Assembly: GCF_041435015.1 (NCBI RefSeq)
Contig: NZ_CP107989.1
Location: 1,612,001-1,676,000, forward strand
Direction of reading: 5' to 3'
Length of the DNA: 64,000 bases
From: Streptomyces canus
Lineage (GTDB): Bacteria > Actinomycetota > Actinomycetes > Streptomycetales > Streptomycetaceae
The notes under the pieces were generated by a model, which was not told where the DNA came from, did not search any database, and saw nothing but the letters and a program-made list of their open reading frames with translations. The translations under genes and the position numbers were made by a program. Numbering within the stretch: position 1 is the first letter of the stretch; each line of letters starts with the position of its first letter. Below are positions 52,063-61,490 of the stretch, piece by piece.

Positions 52063-52240
52063 CCGGTTACGGGTTCGGTTCCGGTGCGGGCGCGCAGAGG
52101 CAGTTCGGTGGTAGGGCGGTGACCCATGGGCGCTCCTCGTGGCGGGAGTTGAGGTGCGACCGGCTCGCAAGCCGGCGTCGGGGAGCCCTGGGTTGTGGGC
52201 CCGAAGAGACGCGATTGGACGGGCTGAGTCGGCCGGCCCC

Positions 52241-52277
52241 GAACGCCGGGCGAGCCGCACTCGCCCGCCCGGCGTTC
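52241..52277. terminator. Bidirectional terminator between merR and fadB genes
   Basis: GAACGCCGGGCG (52241-52252) and CGCCCGGCGTTC (52266-52277) form a perfect 12-bp stem with a 13-nt loop, 12 nt beyond the fadB-like stop codon and 179 nt beyond merR. The 200 bp between merR and this hairpin hold nothing I recognise. Confidence 0.85.
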
Positions 52278-52289
52278 ATCGCATGCGCG

Positions 52290-54482
52290 TCACTGGTCCC
52301 CGAAGCGCTCTCCGTTCTCCGCCTTCTCCACCAGCAACGCCGGCGGCGTGAACCGCTCTCCGTACCGCTCCGCCAGTTCACGTGCGCGGGCCACGAAGCC
52401 CGGGAGGCCGCCCTGGTAGCCGTTGATGTACTGCAGGACTCCGCCCGTCCAGCCGGGGAATCCGATGCCGAAGATGGAGCCGATGTTGGCGTCGGCGACC
52501 GAGGTCAGCACTCCCTCCTCCAGGAGTTTGACCGTGTCCAGGGCCTCGGAGAAGAGCATGCGTTCCTGCATGTCTTTGAAAGGCACCGTCTCGAGGGGGA
52601 TCTCCGAACCCGCGCGCGTGAAGTGTTCCCGCAGGCCCGGCCACAGGGAGGTGCGCCCGCCGTCGTCGCCGTAGTCGTAGAAGCCGCCTCCCCCGCTGCG
52701 GCCCGTGCGGCCGAACTCGTCGACCATGCGGTCGATGACCGCCTCCGCGGGGTGGGGTGTCCAGGTTCCGCCCGCCTCCTCCACCGCCTGCTTCGTCTCC
52801 TTGCGGATCTTGCGCGGGAGCGTGAGGGTCAGCTCGTCCATCAGCGACAGGACCTTCGCCGGGTAGCCCGCCTGTGCTGCCGCCTGCTCGATCGACGCGG
52901 GCTCGATGCCCTCGCCGACCATGGCCACACCCTCGTTGAGGAAGTGCCCGATGACGCGGGAGGTGAAGAAGCCGCGGGAGTCGTTCACGACGATCGGCGT
53001 CTTCTTGATCTGCCGGACCAGGTCGAAGGCACGAGCCAGCGCCTCCTCGCCCGTCCTCTCCCCCTTGATGATCTCGACCAGCGGCATCTTGTCGACCGGG
53101 GAGAAGAAGTGCAGGCCGACGAAGTCCGTCTGGCGCTCCACGCCCTCGGCCAGCGCGGTGATCGGCAGGGTCGAGGTGTTGGAGCAGAGCAGCGCGTCCG
53201 GCTCGACGATGTGCTGGATCTCCTGGAAGACCTTGTGCTTCAGCGCCGAGTCCTCGAAGACGGCCTCGATGACCGCATCGCAGCCGGCCAGGTCCTGTGG
53301 GTCTGCCGTGGGAGTGATGCGGGCCAGGAGCGCGTCCGCCTTCTCCTGGGTCGTCCGGCCGCGGGAGACCGCCTTCGCGCAGAGCTTCTCCGAGTAGGCC
53401 TTGCCCTTGGCCGCGGCCTGCGGGTCCACGTCCTTCAGGACCACGTCGATGCCCGCGCGGGCGCACGAGTACGCGATGCCCGCGCCCATCATCCCGGCGC
53501 CGAGTACGGCCACCTTGCGGACCTGACGGGGGGCCACGCCCTTGGGGCGGTTCGCGCCGGAGTTCACCGCCTGGAGGTCGAAGAAGAACGCCTGGATCAT
53601 GTTCTTGGACGTCTGACCGGCGGCCAGCTCGACGAAGTAGCGCGCCTCGATGACCTGGGCCGTCTCGAAGTCGACCTGGGCGCCTTCCACCGCCGCCGCG
53701 AGGATGTTGCGCGGGGCCGGGTAGGGCGCGCCGTTCGTCTGCTTGCGGAGCGTCGCCGGGAAGGCGGGGAGGTTCGCCGCGAACTTCGGGTGGGCGGGTG
53801 TGCCGCCGGGGATGCGGTAGCCCGGCTTGTCCCAGGGCTGCTGGGACTCGGGGTTGGCGTCGATGAAGGCCCGGGCCTTGGCCAGGAGTTCGTCCTGTGT
53901 GGTGGCCACGTCGTCGACCAGGCCGTTCTGCAGGGCGCGCTGCGGGGCGTACTGGGTGCCCTGGAGCAGGACCTTCAGGAGGGCGTCGGCGATGCCCAGG
54001 AGGCGGACCGTACGGACGACTCCGCCGCCTCCGGGGAGCAGGCCGAGGGTGACCTCGGGGCAGCCGATCTTGGAGCCGGGTGCGTCGAGGGCGATGCGGT
54101 GGTGGCAGGCGAGGGCGATCTCGTAACCGCCGCCCAGGGCCGCGCCGTTGATCGCGGCGACGACCGGCTTGCCCAGGGTCTCGATGCGGCGCAGGTTGCG
54201 CTTGATCGCGAGGCCGCCGTCGAAGAGTTCCTGTGCGGTTTCGGGCGTGACCCGGATGAGGTCGCGCAGGTCGCCGCCCGCGAAGAAGGTCTTCTTGGCG
54301 GAGGTGATGATGACACCGCGGACGGTGTCCTTCTCGGCCTCCAGGCGGTCGGTGATCACCGCGAGGGAGTCGCGGAACGCCTTGTTCATGGTGTTCGCGG
54401 ACTGGTCGGGGTCGTCGAGGACGAGGGTGACGACGCCGGTGCGGTCCTGTTCCCAGCGGATGGTCGTGGACTGAGTGCTCAT
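52290..54482 (-). CDS. FadB-like multifunctional beta-oxidation enzyme
   Basis: A 730-aa fusion of enoyl-CoA hydratase and 3-hydroxyacyl-CoA dehydrogenase. The N-terminal crotonase domain shows [13 protein letters not shown] and [20 protein letters not shown] with a catalytic Glu in [15 protein letters not shown]. The NAD-binding domain begins at [20 protein letters not shown] and carries [15 protein letters not shown] and [19 protein letters not shown]. Two C-terminal 3HCDH domains complete it. Start: ATG 54482 with GGAG 9 nt upstream. It is the last gene of a four-gene beta-oxidation operon, 42 nt after the thiolase. Confidence 0.95.
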   Translation of the reverse strand: MSTQSTTIRWEQDRTGVVTLVLDDPDQSANTMNKAFRDSLAVITDRLEAEKDTVRGVIITSAKKTFFAGGDLRDLIRVTPETAQELFDGGLAIKRNLRRIETLGKPVVAAINGAALGGGYEIALACHHRIALDAPGSKIGCPEVTLGLLPGGGGVVRTVRLLGIADALLKVLLQGTQYAPQRALQNGLVDDVATTQDELLAKARAFIDANPESQQPWDKPGYRIPGGTPAHPKFAANLPAFPATLRKQTNGAPYPAPRNILAAAVEGAQVDFETAQVIEARYFVELAAGQTSKNMIQAFFFDLQAVNSGANRPKGVAPRQVRKVAVLGAGMMGAGIAYSCARAGIDVVLKDVDPQAAAKGKAYSEKLCAKAVSRGRTTQEKADALLARITPTADPQDLAGCDAVIEAVFEDSALKHKVFQEIQHIVEPDALLCSNTSTLPITALAEGVERQTDFVGLHFFSPVDKMPLVEIIKGERTGEEALARAFDLVRQIKKTPIVVNDSRGFFTSRVIGHFLNEGVAMVGEGIEPASIEQAAAQAGYPAKVLSLMDELTLTLPRKIRKETKQAVEEAGGTWTPHPAEAVIDRMVDEFGRTGRSGGGGFYDYGDDGGRTSLWPGLREHFTRAGSEIPLETVPFKDMQERMLFSEALDTVKLLEEGVLTSVADANIGSIFGIGFPGWTGGVLQYINGYQGGLPGFVARARELAERYGERFTPPALLVEKAENGERFGDQ

Positions 54483-54524
54483 GTGGAAGTGCTCCATGTG
54501 ATCCGTCGTATCCGTGGGAGGGGG

Positions 54525-55739
54525 TCAGATGCGCTCGACGATGGTGGCGATGCCCATGCCGCCGCCCACACAGAGCGTCGCGAGGCCGTACCGCTTGTCC
54601 TGGCGCTCCAGTTCGTCGATCAGGCTGCCCAGGATCATGGCGCCGGTGGCACCGAGCGGGTGGCCGAGCGCGATCGCGCCGCCGTTGACGTTGACCTTGT
54701 CCAGTGACAGGCCCATGTCCCGCACGAAGCGCAGGACGACCGCCGCGAAGGCCTCGTTGATCTCGACGAGGTCGATGTCGTCGATGGTCAGTCCGGCCTT
54801 GGCGAGTGCCTTGCGGGTGGCGGGCGCGGGGCCGGTGAGCATGATGGTGGGTTCGGAACCGGAGACCGCCGCGGACACGATCCGCGCGCGCGGGGTGAGG
54901 CCGTAGCGCTCGCCGACCTCCCGGGAGCCGATCGCGACCAGCGAGGCACCGTCCACGATGCCGGAGGAGTTGCCCGCGTGGTGGACGTGGTCGATCTTCT
55001 CGACCCAGTGGTACTTCTGCAAGGCCACGGCGTCGAAGCCGCCGAGGTCGCCGATGTCCGCGAAGGACGGCTTGAGCTTGCCGAGGGAGTCGGCGGTCGT
55101 ACCCGGTCGCAGGTGCTCGTCGTGGTCGAGGACCGTCAGGCCGGCGCGGTCCTTGACCGGGACGACGGACCGGTCGAAGCGACCCTCTTTCCAGGCCGTG
55201 GCCGCGCGCTCCTGAGAGAGGGCCGCGTACTCGTCGACGTCACGGCGGGAGAATCCCTCGATCGTGGCGATCAGGTCGGCGCCGATGCCCTGCGGCACGA
55301 AGTTGACGGCCAGGTTGGTCATCGGGTCGTTGAACCAGGCGCCGCCGTCGGAGGCCATCGGCACCCGGGACATCGACTCGACACCGCCCGCGAGGACCAG
55401 GTCCTCCCAGCCCGAACGCACCTTGGCGGCCGCCATGTTGACGGCCTCCAGGCCCGAGGCACAGAAGCGGTTCTCCTGTACGCCCGCGACCGTGTCCGGC
55501 AGCCCGGCGGCGACGGCGGCGATCCGGGCGATGTCGGAGCCCTGGTCCCCGACCGGGCCGACGACGCCGAGCACGATGTCGTCGACCGCGGCCGGGTCCA
55601 GGTCCGGGAAGCGGGCGCGGATCTCATGGATGAGTCCGACGACCAGGTCGATGGGCTTGGTGCCGTGCAGGGCGCCGTTCGCCTTGCCCCGGCCGCGCGG
55701 GGTGCGGATCGCGTCGTACACGTACGCTTCGGTGCTCAC
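54525..55739 (-). CDS. Acetyl-CoA C-acyltransferase (thiolase, FadA-like)
   Basis: A 404-aa thiolase for the last step of beta-oxidation. The nucleophile Cys is in [15 protein letters not shown], the His in [16 protein letters not shown] and the second Cys in [31 protein letters not shown] at the N-terminus is typical of degradative FadA types. Start: GTG 55739 (VSTEAYVYD). It sits between the acyl-CoA dehydrogenase (19-nt gap) and the FadB-like gene. Confidence 0.96.
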   Translation of the reverse strand: MSTEAYVYDAIRTPRGRGKANGALHGTKPIDLVVGLIHEIRARFPDLDPAAVDDIVLGVVGPVGDQGSDIARIAAVAAGLPDTVAGVQENRFCASGLEAVNMAAAKVRSGWEDLVLAGGVESMSRVPMASDGGAWFNDPMTNLAVNFVPQGIGADLIATIEGFSRRDVDEYAALSQERAATAWKEGRFDRSVVPVKDRAGLTVLDHDEHLRPGTTADSLGKLKPSFADIGDLGGFDAVALQKYHWVEKIDHVHHAGNSSGIVDGASLVAIGSREVGERYGLTPRARIVSAAVSGSEPTIMLTGPAPATRKALAKAGLTIDDIDLVEINEAFAAVVLRFVRDMGLSLDKVNVNGGAIALGHPLGATGAMILGSLIDELERQDKRYGLATLCVGGGMGIATIVERI

Positions 55740-55758
55740 GGGAAGCCTTTCGGGAGAG

Positions 55759-56901
55759 TCAGCTCAGGAGGGAACGGCCGATGATCTCTTTCATGATCTC
55801 GGTCGTGCCGCCGTAGATGGTCTGGATACGGCCGTCGGTGAAGGCCTTGGCGACGGGGTACTCGCTCATGTAGCCGTACCCGCCGTGCAGTTGGAGACAG
55901 CGATCGGCGACCCGCTTCTGGAGCTCGGTCGCCCACCACTTGGCCATGGAGGCGTGGACGGCGTCCAGTCCCCCCTCGGAGTGGTCCTCGACGCAACGGT
56001 CGACGAACGTCCGCGTGACCGCGCACTCCGTGGCCATCTCGGCTATCTCGAACCGGATGTGCTGCTTGGTGGCGAGCGGCCGACCGAAGGCCTCGCGCTC
56101 CTTGACGTACTCGGTGGTGATCTCCAGGAGGTGTTCGGCGGCGGCGATCGCGGAGACGGCGATGCTCAGGCGCTCCTGCGCGAGGTTGGCCATCAGGTGC
56201 CCGAAGGCGCCGTTGTGTTCGCCGAGGAGGTTCTCCTTCGGCACGCGCACGTCGTGAAAGAACAACTCGGCCGTGTCCTGGGCCTTCTGGCCGATCTTGT
56301 CGAGGTTGCGGCCGCGCTCGAAACCCTCCGTGCCGCGCTCGACGACCAGCAACGACAGTCCGCGTGCCCCGCCCTCGGGTGTCGTCCTGGCGACCACGAT
56401 CACCAGGTCGGCGATGATCCCGTTGGAGATGAACGTCTTGGAGCCGTTCAGCAGCCAGTGCTCGCCGCGGTCCTCCGCGTGCGTGCGGATGCCCTGGAGG
56501 TCGGAGCCCGCGCCGGGCTCGGTCATGGCGATGGCGGTGACGAGCGAACCGTCACAGAAGCCGGGCAGCCAGCGGCGCTTCTGTTCCTCGGTGGCGAGGC
56601 CGGTGAGATACGGGCCGATGACGTCGTTGTGCAGGCCCAGGGCGAGGCCGGGAGCACCCGCGCGCGTGAACTCCTCGGCCAGGACGGTGGCGTAGCGGAA
56701 GTCGGTCGTGCCGCCGCCCCCGAACTCCTCGGGCACGGCGAGCCCGAGCAGGCCCTGCTTGCCGGCCGCCCGCCAGGCCTCGCGCGCGACGATGCCGTCC
56801 TTCTCCCACTGCTCGTAGTGCGGCAGCACCTCCCTGGCCAGGAAGGCGCGCACGGTCTCGCGGAACGCGTCGTGCTCGGGCGCGAAGAGCTGCCGCTTCA
56901 T
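55759..56901 (-). CDS. Acyl-CoA dehydrogenase
   Basis: A 380-aa FAD enzyme for the first oxidation of beta-oxidation. Signatures are [20 protein letters not shown] and [20 protein letters not shown], with [17 protein letters not shown] in the middle domain. In the usual place of the catalytic Glu near the C-terminus the sequence reads [20 protein letters not shown], consistent with the family. Start: ATG 56901 ([10 protein letters not shown]) with GAAAGG upstream; a longer frame to 56928 is possible. It follows the CoA-transferase by 10 nt. Confidence 0.95.
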   Translation of the reverse strand: MKRQLFAPEHDAFRETVRAFLAREVLPHYEQWEKDGIVAREAWRAAGKQGLLGLAVPEEFGGGGTTDFRYATVLAEEFTRAGAPGLALGLHNDVIGPYLTGLATEEQKRRWLPGFCDGSLVTAIAMTEPGAGSDLQGIRTHAEDRGEHWLLNGSKTFISNGIIADLVIVVARTTPEGGARGLSLLVVERGTEGFERGRNLDKIGQKAQDTAELFFHDVRVPKENLLGEHNGAFGHLMANLAQERLSIAVSAIAAAEHLLEITTEYVKEREAFGRPLATKQHIRFEIAEMATECAVTRTFVDRCVEDHSEGGLDAVHASMAKWWATELQKRVADRCLQLHGGYGYMSEYPVAKAFTDGRIQTIYGGTTEIMKEIIGRSLLS

Positions 56902-56911
56902 TCGGGGCCTT

Positions 56912-58054
56912 TCATGCGGGGCCTTCATTCGGGCCTTTCAGGAGATCCGGTACGTCCCAGTCGCGTGCCACGTCCGCGGTGTCGGCGCCGGCCGTGGCGG
57001 GCCCCGTGCGGACGGACGTCGGGGTCGCCGAGAAGCGGGGCGCGGGCGCGGGCTGGGTGATGCCGCCGTGGTCGGTGAAGGTGCCGCGGGCGGCGAGGTG
57101 TGGGTGGTGCGGGGCCTCGCGCAGGGACAGGACGGGCGCCACGCACGCGTCGGTGCCCTCGAAGACGGTCGTCCACTCGTCTCTCGTACGGGACTTGAAG
57201 CGGGCGGTGACCGCCTCGCGCAGTTCGCCCCAGCGGGTCCAGTCCTTGCGGGCGTCCTCGAAGTCCGGCAGGCCGAGCAGGTCCAGGAACAGGTCGTAGA
57301 ACTGCGGCTCCAGCGCGCCCACCGCCATGTACGTGCCGTCCGCGGTCTCGTAGGTGCCGTAGTACGGGCAGCCGCCGTCCAGGAGGTTGGCGCCGCGCCG
57401 GTCCTGCCAGCCGCCGGCGGCGGTCATGGCGTGGATCATCGCGGCGAGGTGGGAGGCGCCGTCGACGATGGCGGCGTCGACGACCTGGCCGGTGCCGGTC
57501 GCGCGCGCGTGGTGCAGGGCGGCGAGGACGCCGACGACGAGGTACAGGGAGCCGCCCGCGTAGTCGCCGAGGAGGTTGGCGGGGACGGCGGGGGGCCGGC
57601 CCGGTTCGCCGATCATGCCGAGGGTGCCGGTGAGCGCGATGTACGCGATGTCGTGCCCGGCGCGCTGGGCGAGCGGCCCTTGCTGGCCCCAGCCGGTCAT
57701 CCGGCCGTAGACGAGGGCGGGGTTGCGCGCGTGGCAGTCCTCGGGGCCGACCCCGAGGCGCTCGGCGACTCCCGGGCGGTTGCCCTCGATCAGGATGTCG
57801 GCGCGGGCGGCGAGGTCGAGCACGCGCGCGGCGCCGTCGGGAGCCTTGAGGTCGACGACCACCGAGCGTTTGTTGCGGTTGGTGATGTCGTAGGCGGGGT
57901 TGATCGACAGGCTGACGCCGCCCGGCCGGGACACGTGGACGACGTCGGCCCCCAGGTCGGCGAGGAGCATGGCGGCGAACGGGCCGGGCCCGATACCGGC
58001 CAGCTCGACCACGCGTACGCCGGCGAGCGGCCCGGGCGTCGTTGCCGTTGTCAT
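56912..58054 (-). CDS. CaiB/BaiF family CoA-transferase (alpha-methylacyl-CoA racemase-like)
   Basis: A 380-aa class-III CoA-transferase-fold protein. The N-terminus LAGVRVVELAGIGPGPFAAM and LADLGADVVHVSRPG, and the middle HARATGTGQVVDAAIVDGA, are typical of Amacr-like members, which epimerise 2-methylacyl-CoA for beta-oxidation. GHDIAYIALTGTLG carries the expected active-site Asp/His region. Start: ATG 58054 (MTTATTPG) after a G-rich stretch; an upstream in-frame extension is possible. First gene of the beta-oxidation operon. Confidence 0.92.
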   Translation of the reverse strand: MTTATTPGPLAGVRVVELAGIGPGPFAAMLLADLGADVVHVSRPGGVSLSINPAYDITNRNKRSVVVDLKAPDGAARVLDLAARADILIEGNRPGVAERLGVGPEDCHARNPALVYGRMTGWGQQGPLAQRAGHDIAYIALTGTLGMIGEPGRPPAVPANLLGDYAGGSLYLVVGVLAALHHARATGTGQVVDAAIVDGASHLAAMIHAMTAAGGWQDRRGANLLDGGCPYYGTYETADGTYMAVGALEPQFYDLFLDLLGLPDFEDARKDWTRWGELREAVTARFKSRTRDEWTTVFEGTDACVAPVLSLREAPHHPHLAARGTFTDHGGITQPAPAPRFSATPTSVRTGPATAGADTADVARDWDVPDLLKGPNEGPA

Positions 58055-58163
58055 CCAGCCCCCATTGGCGTGACACAACTGATGTAACACCAGTGATGCT
58101 ATGAACGCGTTCCAGTGGACACAAGACCTGAGCGAGCAAGCGCTTAGCCAATTATGGGCCCGG

Positions 58164-58544
58164 TCACCGGGCGTCGAGCTCCGCTATCAGCCGTTTCGGC
58201 GCGATCGCGCGATAGCTCTCCTCGACCCAGTCGCACAGCAGGTCCGCCGCCGGGGAGCCCTTCTCCGCGAGCGGGACGCGCACCCACCCGGCCTTGCCCA
58301 GGCCGTACCCTGCGGGCTCGGCGCCCGGGGAGGTCAGCGCGTGGGCGTGGGCCTCGGCGTCCTTGAGCTTCACCGTGGCGCCCATAGGGTGGCTGCCGTC
58401 ACTCACGCCCAGGAAGACGAAGACCTTCTTGTTGACCTTGGCGACGGTCTCGCCCCAGGGGAACTCCTCCGCGGCACCCGGCAGCCCCAGCGCGAACTCG
58501 CGCACTTTCTCCCACTTCTTCAGGGCATTCCTGGGCACGGCCAC
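58164..58544 (-). CDS. MmcQ/YjbR-family protein
   Basis: A 126-aa small protein of the CyaY-like YjbR/MmcQ family. Typical segments are FALGLPGAAEEFPWGETVAKV, split here as ALGLPGAAEEFPWGE and VNKKVFVFLG, and GWVRVPLAEKGSPAADLLCDW, followed by EESYRAIAPKRL. A DNA-binding role is proposed for the fold but not proven. Start: GTG 58544 with GGAGG 7 nt upstream; the frame extends further but that part is non-conserved. It is divergent from the enoyl-reductase gene. Confidence 0.88.
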   Translation of the reverse strand: MAVPRNALKKWEKVREFALGLPGAAEEFPWGETVAKVNKKVFVFLGVSDGSHPMGATVKLKDAEAHAHALTSPGAEPAGYGLGKAGWVRVPLAEKGSPAADLLCDWVEESYRAIAPKRLIAELDAR

Positions 58545-58635
58545 CGTCCCACCTCCGGCCTCCTCGTCGGGCTCCACACTCCTCACGCTAGCCTCGGCCA
58601 CCGACAACGGCGCGTGCGGCGGGACCAGGAGTGTC

Positions 58636-59814
58636 ATGAGCAGGCTGAAAAGGGCGGACCGCCCCTACGACATCGTGCTCTTCGGAGCGACCAGCTTCGC
58701 GGGAGTGCTCACCGCGGAGTACCTCGCCGCACACGGCCCGGACGATCTGCGCTGGGCGATCGCCGGCCGCAGCGAGGGCAAGCTCCGGGCACTGCGAGAG
58801 AAGCTTCCCGAGGGCACGGATGTCGGGGTGCTCACGGCCGACGTCTCGGACCCGGAGTCGCTGCGTGCCCTCGCCGGGCACGCGCGCGTGGTAGCCACCA
58901 CGGTCGGCCCCTATCTGACGTACGGCGAGGAGCTCGTCGCCGCCTGCGCGGACGCCGGCACGGACTACCTCGACCTCTCGGGCGAGCCGGAGTTCGTGGA
59001 CCTGATGTACGTCCGGCACGACGCACGCGCGCGTGAGACGGGCTCACGGCTGGTGCACGCGTGCGGGTTCGACTCGGTCCCGCACGACCTGGGGGCGTAC
59101 TTCACGGTCCGGCAACTGCCGGAGGGCGTGCCGCTGACCGTCGACGGGTTCGTGACCGCCGACGCCACCTTCTCCGGCGGAACATTCGCCTCGGCGCTGA
59201 ACCAGTTCGCGCGGGGCCGGCAGATGATCGCCGCCGCCCGGGACCGCGGACGGCACGAGCCGCGCCTGGTGGGCCGACGGGCCACCGCGCCGACCGGAAC
59301 CCCGCGGTACGCCCAGGAGATCGGCGCCTGGGCCCTGCCCCTGCCGACCATCGACGCGCAGATCGTGCGCCGCTCCGCGAAGGCACTCGAGCGCTACGGC
59401 CCCGACTTCCGCTACCGCCACTACGCGGCGGTACGGCGACTGCCCATGGCGGTGGGCGGGGTCGCCGCCGTGAGCGCGTTGTTCGCGGCGGCGCAGGTGC
59501 CGCCCGCCCGGCGCTGGTTGTCCGGCCGGGTCAAGCCGGGTGACGGGCCGAGCGCCGATAAACGGGCCAAGAGCTGGTTCACCGTGCGCTTCGTCGGCGA
59601 GGGCGGCGGGCGCCGGGTGTTCACCGAGGTCGCGGGCGGCGATCCCGGATACGACGAGACGGCGAAGATGTTCGCCGAGTCGGCGCTGTCCCTGGCCTTC
59701 GACGACCTGCCGGAGACCGCGGGTCAGGTCACGACGGCGGTGGCGATGGGGGACGCGCTGATCGAACGGCTGCAACGGGCCGGAATCACCTTCCGGGTGG
59801 CGTCGAACCGGTGA
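58636..59814 (+). CDS. Saccharopine-dehydrogenase-like trans-acting enoyl reductase
   Basis: A 392-aa NAD(P)-binding protein. The Rossmann motif is YDIVLFGATSFAGVLTAEYL and the family has LTADVSDPESLRALAG, TTVGPYLTYGEELVAACADA and GTDYLDLSGEPEF. It resembles the mycobacterial trans-acting enoyl reductase family (Rv2953-like), which acts on lipid intermediates, although no PKS is present here. A hydrophobic segment in the middle (GGVAAVSALFAAAQV) may touch membranes. Start: ATG 58636 with CAGGAG upstream. Confidence 0.9.
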   Translation: MSRLKRADRPYDIVLFGATSFAGVLTAEYLAAHGPDDLRWAIAGRSEGKLRALREKLPEGTDVGVLTADVSDPESLRALAGHARVVATTVGPYLTYGEELVAACADAGTDYLDLSGEPEFVDLMYVRHDARARETGSRLVHACGFDSVPHDLGAYFTVRQLPEGVPLTVDGFVTADATFSGGTFASALNQFARGRQMIAAARDRGRHEPRLVGRRATAPTGTPRYAQEIGAWALPLPTIDAQIVRRSAKALERYGPDFRYRHYAAVRRLPMAVGGVAAVSALFAAAQVPPARRWLSGRVKPGDGPSADKRAKSWFTVRFVGEGGGRRVFTEVAGGDPGYDETAKMFAESALSLAFDDLPETAGQVTTAVAMGDALIERLQRAGITFRVASNR

Positions 59815-59821
59815 TCCCGGG

Positions 59822-59980
59822 TCAGAAGGACCAGCCCGCCACCGTGTAGATCATCCCCGCGATCCAGCCGAGTCCCGCGAGCACACCGAGGACCAGTGCG
59901 GCGGTCACCGCGCGCTCGACGGGCCGGTTCGGGTCGGCGAGGGGCTTGGGAGAACGGTGGGTCATGCGGTGCGTCGTCAT
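59822..59980 (-). CDS. Small membrane protein, unknown
   Basis: A 52-aa protein: a basic, soluble N-terminus (MTTHRMTHRSPKPLADPNRP) and one long hydrophobic helix (AVTAALVLGVLAGLGWIAGM) ending in YTVAGWSF. I do not recognise the family with certainty. The ATG at 59980 lacks a good ribosome binding site and an ATG five codons later is an alternative. It is convergent with the enoyl-reductase gene, which ends 7 nt away. Confidence 0.65.
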   Translation of the reverse strand: MTTHRMTHRSPKPLADPNRPVERAVTAALVLGVLAGLGWIAGMIYTVAGWSF

Positions 59981-60078
59981 GCGGGACAGCCTGCCGATCG
60001 CACCGGGGCGCGCACATCCGTACAGATACTCAGACGACGTACTCAGTCCCCCTGGCTCCGTCCCCTCCTGGAGCGCGG

Positions 60079-60768
60079 TCAGGCGGTCGCCGCCCGCAGC
60101 GCCTTCCGGCACAGCGCGTCCGCCCTGCGGGTCGTCTCCGGGAGCCGGTACGCCGGCGTGAGGGCGAGTGTGTGGGCGCAGGCGTTGTCGAGGCTCACGC
60201 GGTGGCCGACCGAGACGAAGACCGGCTTCACGGCCTCGCGGGTCCGCAGGGCCCGGCCCACCTCCTCCGTGTCCGCCATCAGCGGCGCCCAGGTGCCACG
60301 CCGGGCGCCGGGATCGTCGTAGGTGAAGGCGAACGGGTTCTTGGCGACACCGATCGTCGGCAGACCGGTGAGCACGCCCAAGTGGCTCGCGAGGCCGAAG
60401 CGGCGGGGATGGGCGAGGCCGTAGCCGTCGCAGACGACCAGGCCGGGCGGCGACGGCAGGGCGCCGAGGGCGGCGAGGACCGTGGGGATCTCGCGGAAGG
60501 CGAGCAGGCCGGGGACGTACGGGAAGGAGATCCGCCCGATCGCCGTGGCCTCGGCGACGACGTCCAGGGTCACCGCGTCCAGCACCACGGCCGCCGCCGC
60601 GACGACATCCCGTTCGTCGTCGTAGGCCACGTCGACCCCGGTGACATGGCCGGTGCCGGGCGGTGGGCCGGACTCGTCGAGGACCGTCCTCGCCCTCAAC
60701 TCGTCCTGGACCGCGCGGGCCTGCTCCTCGGTCGCGGGCCAGCCCGCGGGAATGTCTACGGTCGTCAT
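60079..60768 (-). CDS. nfi: Endonuclease V
   Basis: A 229-aa deoxyinosine-specific DNA repair nuclease. The catalytic Asp lies in TGVDVAYDDERD, the middle Glu in LLAFREIPTVLAAL, and the second Asp in LVVCDGYGLAHPRRFGLASH. TIGVAKNPF is also conserved. It nicks DNA 3' to deaminated adenine. Start: ATG 60768 (MTTVDIPAGW); a longer frame exists upstream but overlaps the divergent YciI gene start. Confidence 0.95.
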   Translation of the reverse strand: MTTVDIPAGWPATEEQARAVQDELRARTVLDESGPPPGTGHVTGVDVAYDDERDVVAAAAVVLDAVTLDVVAEATAIGRISFPYVPGLLAFREIPTVLAALGALPSPPGLVVCDGYGLAHPRRFGLASHLGVLTGLPTIGVAKNPFAFTYDDPGARRGTWAPLMADTEEVGRALRTREAVKPVFVSVGHRVSLDNACAHTLALTPAYRLPETTRRADALCRKALRAATA

Positions 60769-60810
60769 GGTGGGGACGAGGGTACGGCGAGGCGGCGTAC
60801 CCTCGCGATC

Positions 60811-61107
60811 ATGTTCGTACTGGAGCTGACCTACACCGCCCCGCTCGATGCCGTGGACGCCGTGCTGCCGGCACATGTCGCCTGGTTGGACGAGCAGTAC
60901 GAGCGAGGTGTCTTCCTGGCGTCCGGGCGCAAGAACCCCCGCGACGGCGGGGTGATCATCGCCGTCGCGGAGGACCGCGCGCGGATCCAGGAGACCGTCG
61001 CGGGTGACCCGTTCGTCAAGGCCGGGGTGTGTGCCTACCGCGTCACCGAGTTCGCCGCGACGAAGACGGCCCCCGCGCTGGAGGAGTACCGCGAGACCCT
61101 GGACTGA
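60811..61107 (+). CDS. YciI-family protein
   Basis: A 98-aa ferredoxin-like small protein of the YciI/muconolactone-isomerase-like fold. Typical motifs are LDAVDAVLPAHVAWLDEQYE, GVFLASGRKNPRDGG and GDPFVKAGVCAYRVTEF, with a His and Asp at the possible active site. Start: ATG 60811 with weak site. The enzymatic role of the family is mostly unknown. It is divergent from nfi and convergent with the Rho-N-like gene, whose end is 3 nt away. Confidence 0.9.
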   Translation: MFVLELTYTAPLDAVDAVLPAHVAWLDEQYERGVFLASGRKNPRDGGVIIAVAEDRARIQETVAGDPFVKAGVCAYRVTEFAATKTAPALEEYRETLD

Positions 61108-61110
61108 GGG

Positions 61111-61440
61111 TCAGCTCTTGCCGCCCAGAGCACGCTGGAGCTCGCTCTTGTTCATGTCCGAACGGCCCTTGACGCCCTTGCGTTTGGCTTCCTCGTAGAG
61201 CTGGTCGTAGGTCGGGCCCTGGGAGCCCTTGCCTGACCGCTCGCCGCCCCGCTTGCCCGAGGACATGTCCTGGGTCGAGGTACGGCTGGCGGTCTTGGAC
61301 TCGCCGGACCGGGCGCGTTCCTTGTTGACCGTCCGCGCCGCGATCTCCTTGGCCCGTCCGGTGCTCTCGCCCCGGTCCTGGGCGCTCTCCTTGATGTGCT
61401 CGTACTGACGCTCGCGCTTGGAGCTCGAACCGGCCGGCAT
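61111..61440 (-). CDS. Rho-N-like small basic protein (plasmid stabilization annotation)
   Basis: A 109-aa highly charged protein. The first 75 residues are Lys/Arg/Glu/Ser-rich and probably disordered or coiled. The C-terminal 35 residues (TYDQLYEEAKRKGVKGRSDM, then NKSELQRALGG) look like a SAP/Rho-N nucleic-acid-binding module. Streptomycete homologues are often labelled plasmid stabilization protein without functional proof. Start: ATG 61440 with AAAGGAG at good spacing. Monocistronic by spacing. Confidence 0.82.
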   Translation of the reverse strand: MPAGSSSKRERQYEHIKESAQDRGESTGRAKEIAARTVNKERARSGESKTASRTSTQDMSSGKRGGERSGKGSQGPTYDQLYEEAKRKGVKGRSDMNKSELQRALGGKS

Positions 61441-61490
61441 GAGGGATCACTCCTTTCGCCGTCGGCGACCGGGTACCCACATTCCGCCAC

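Noticed and set aside
52032..54707. Plus-strand frame of 891 codons antisense to the FadB-like gene
   Set aside because: The sense strand encodes a complete FadB-like enzyme with all motifs; the antisense frame has shadow composition.
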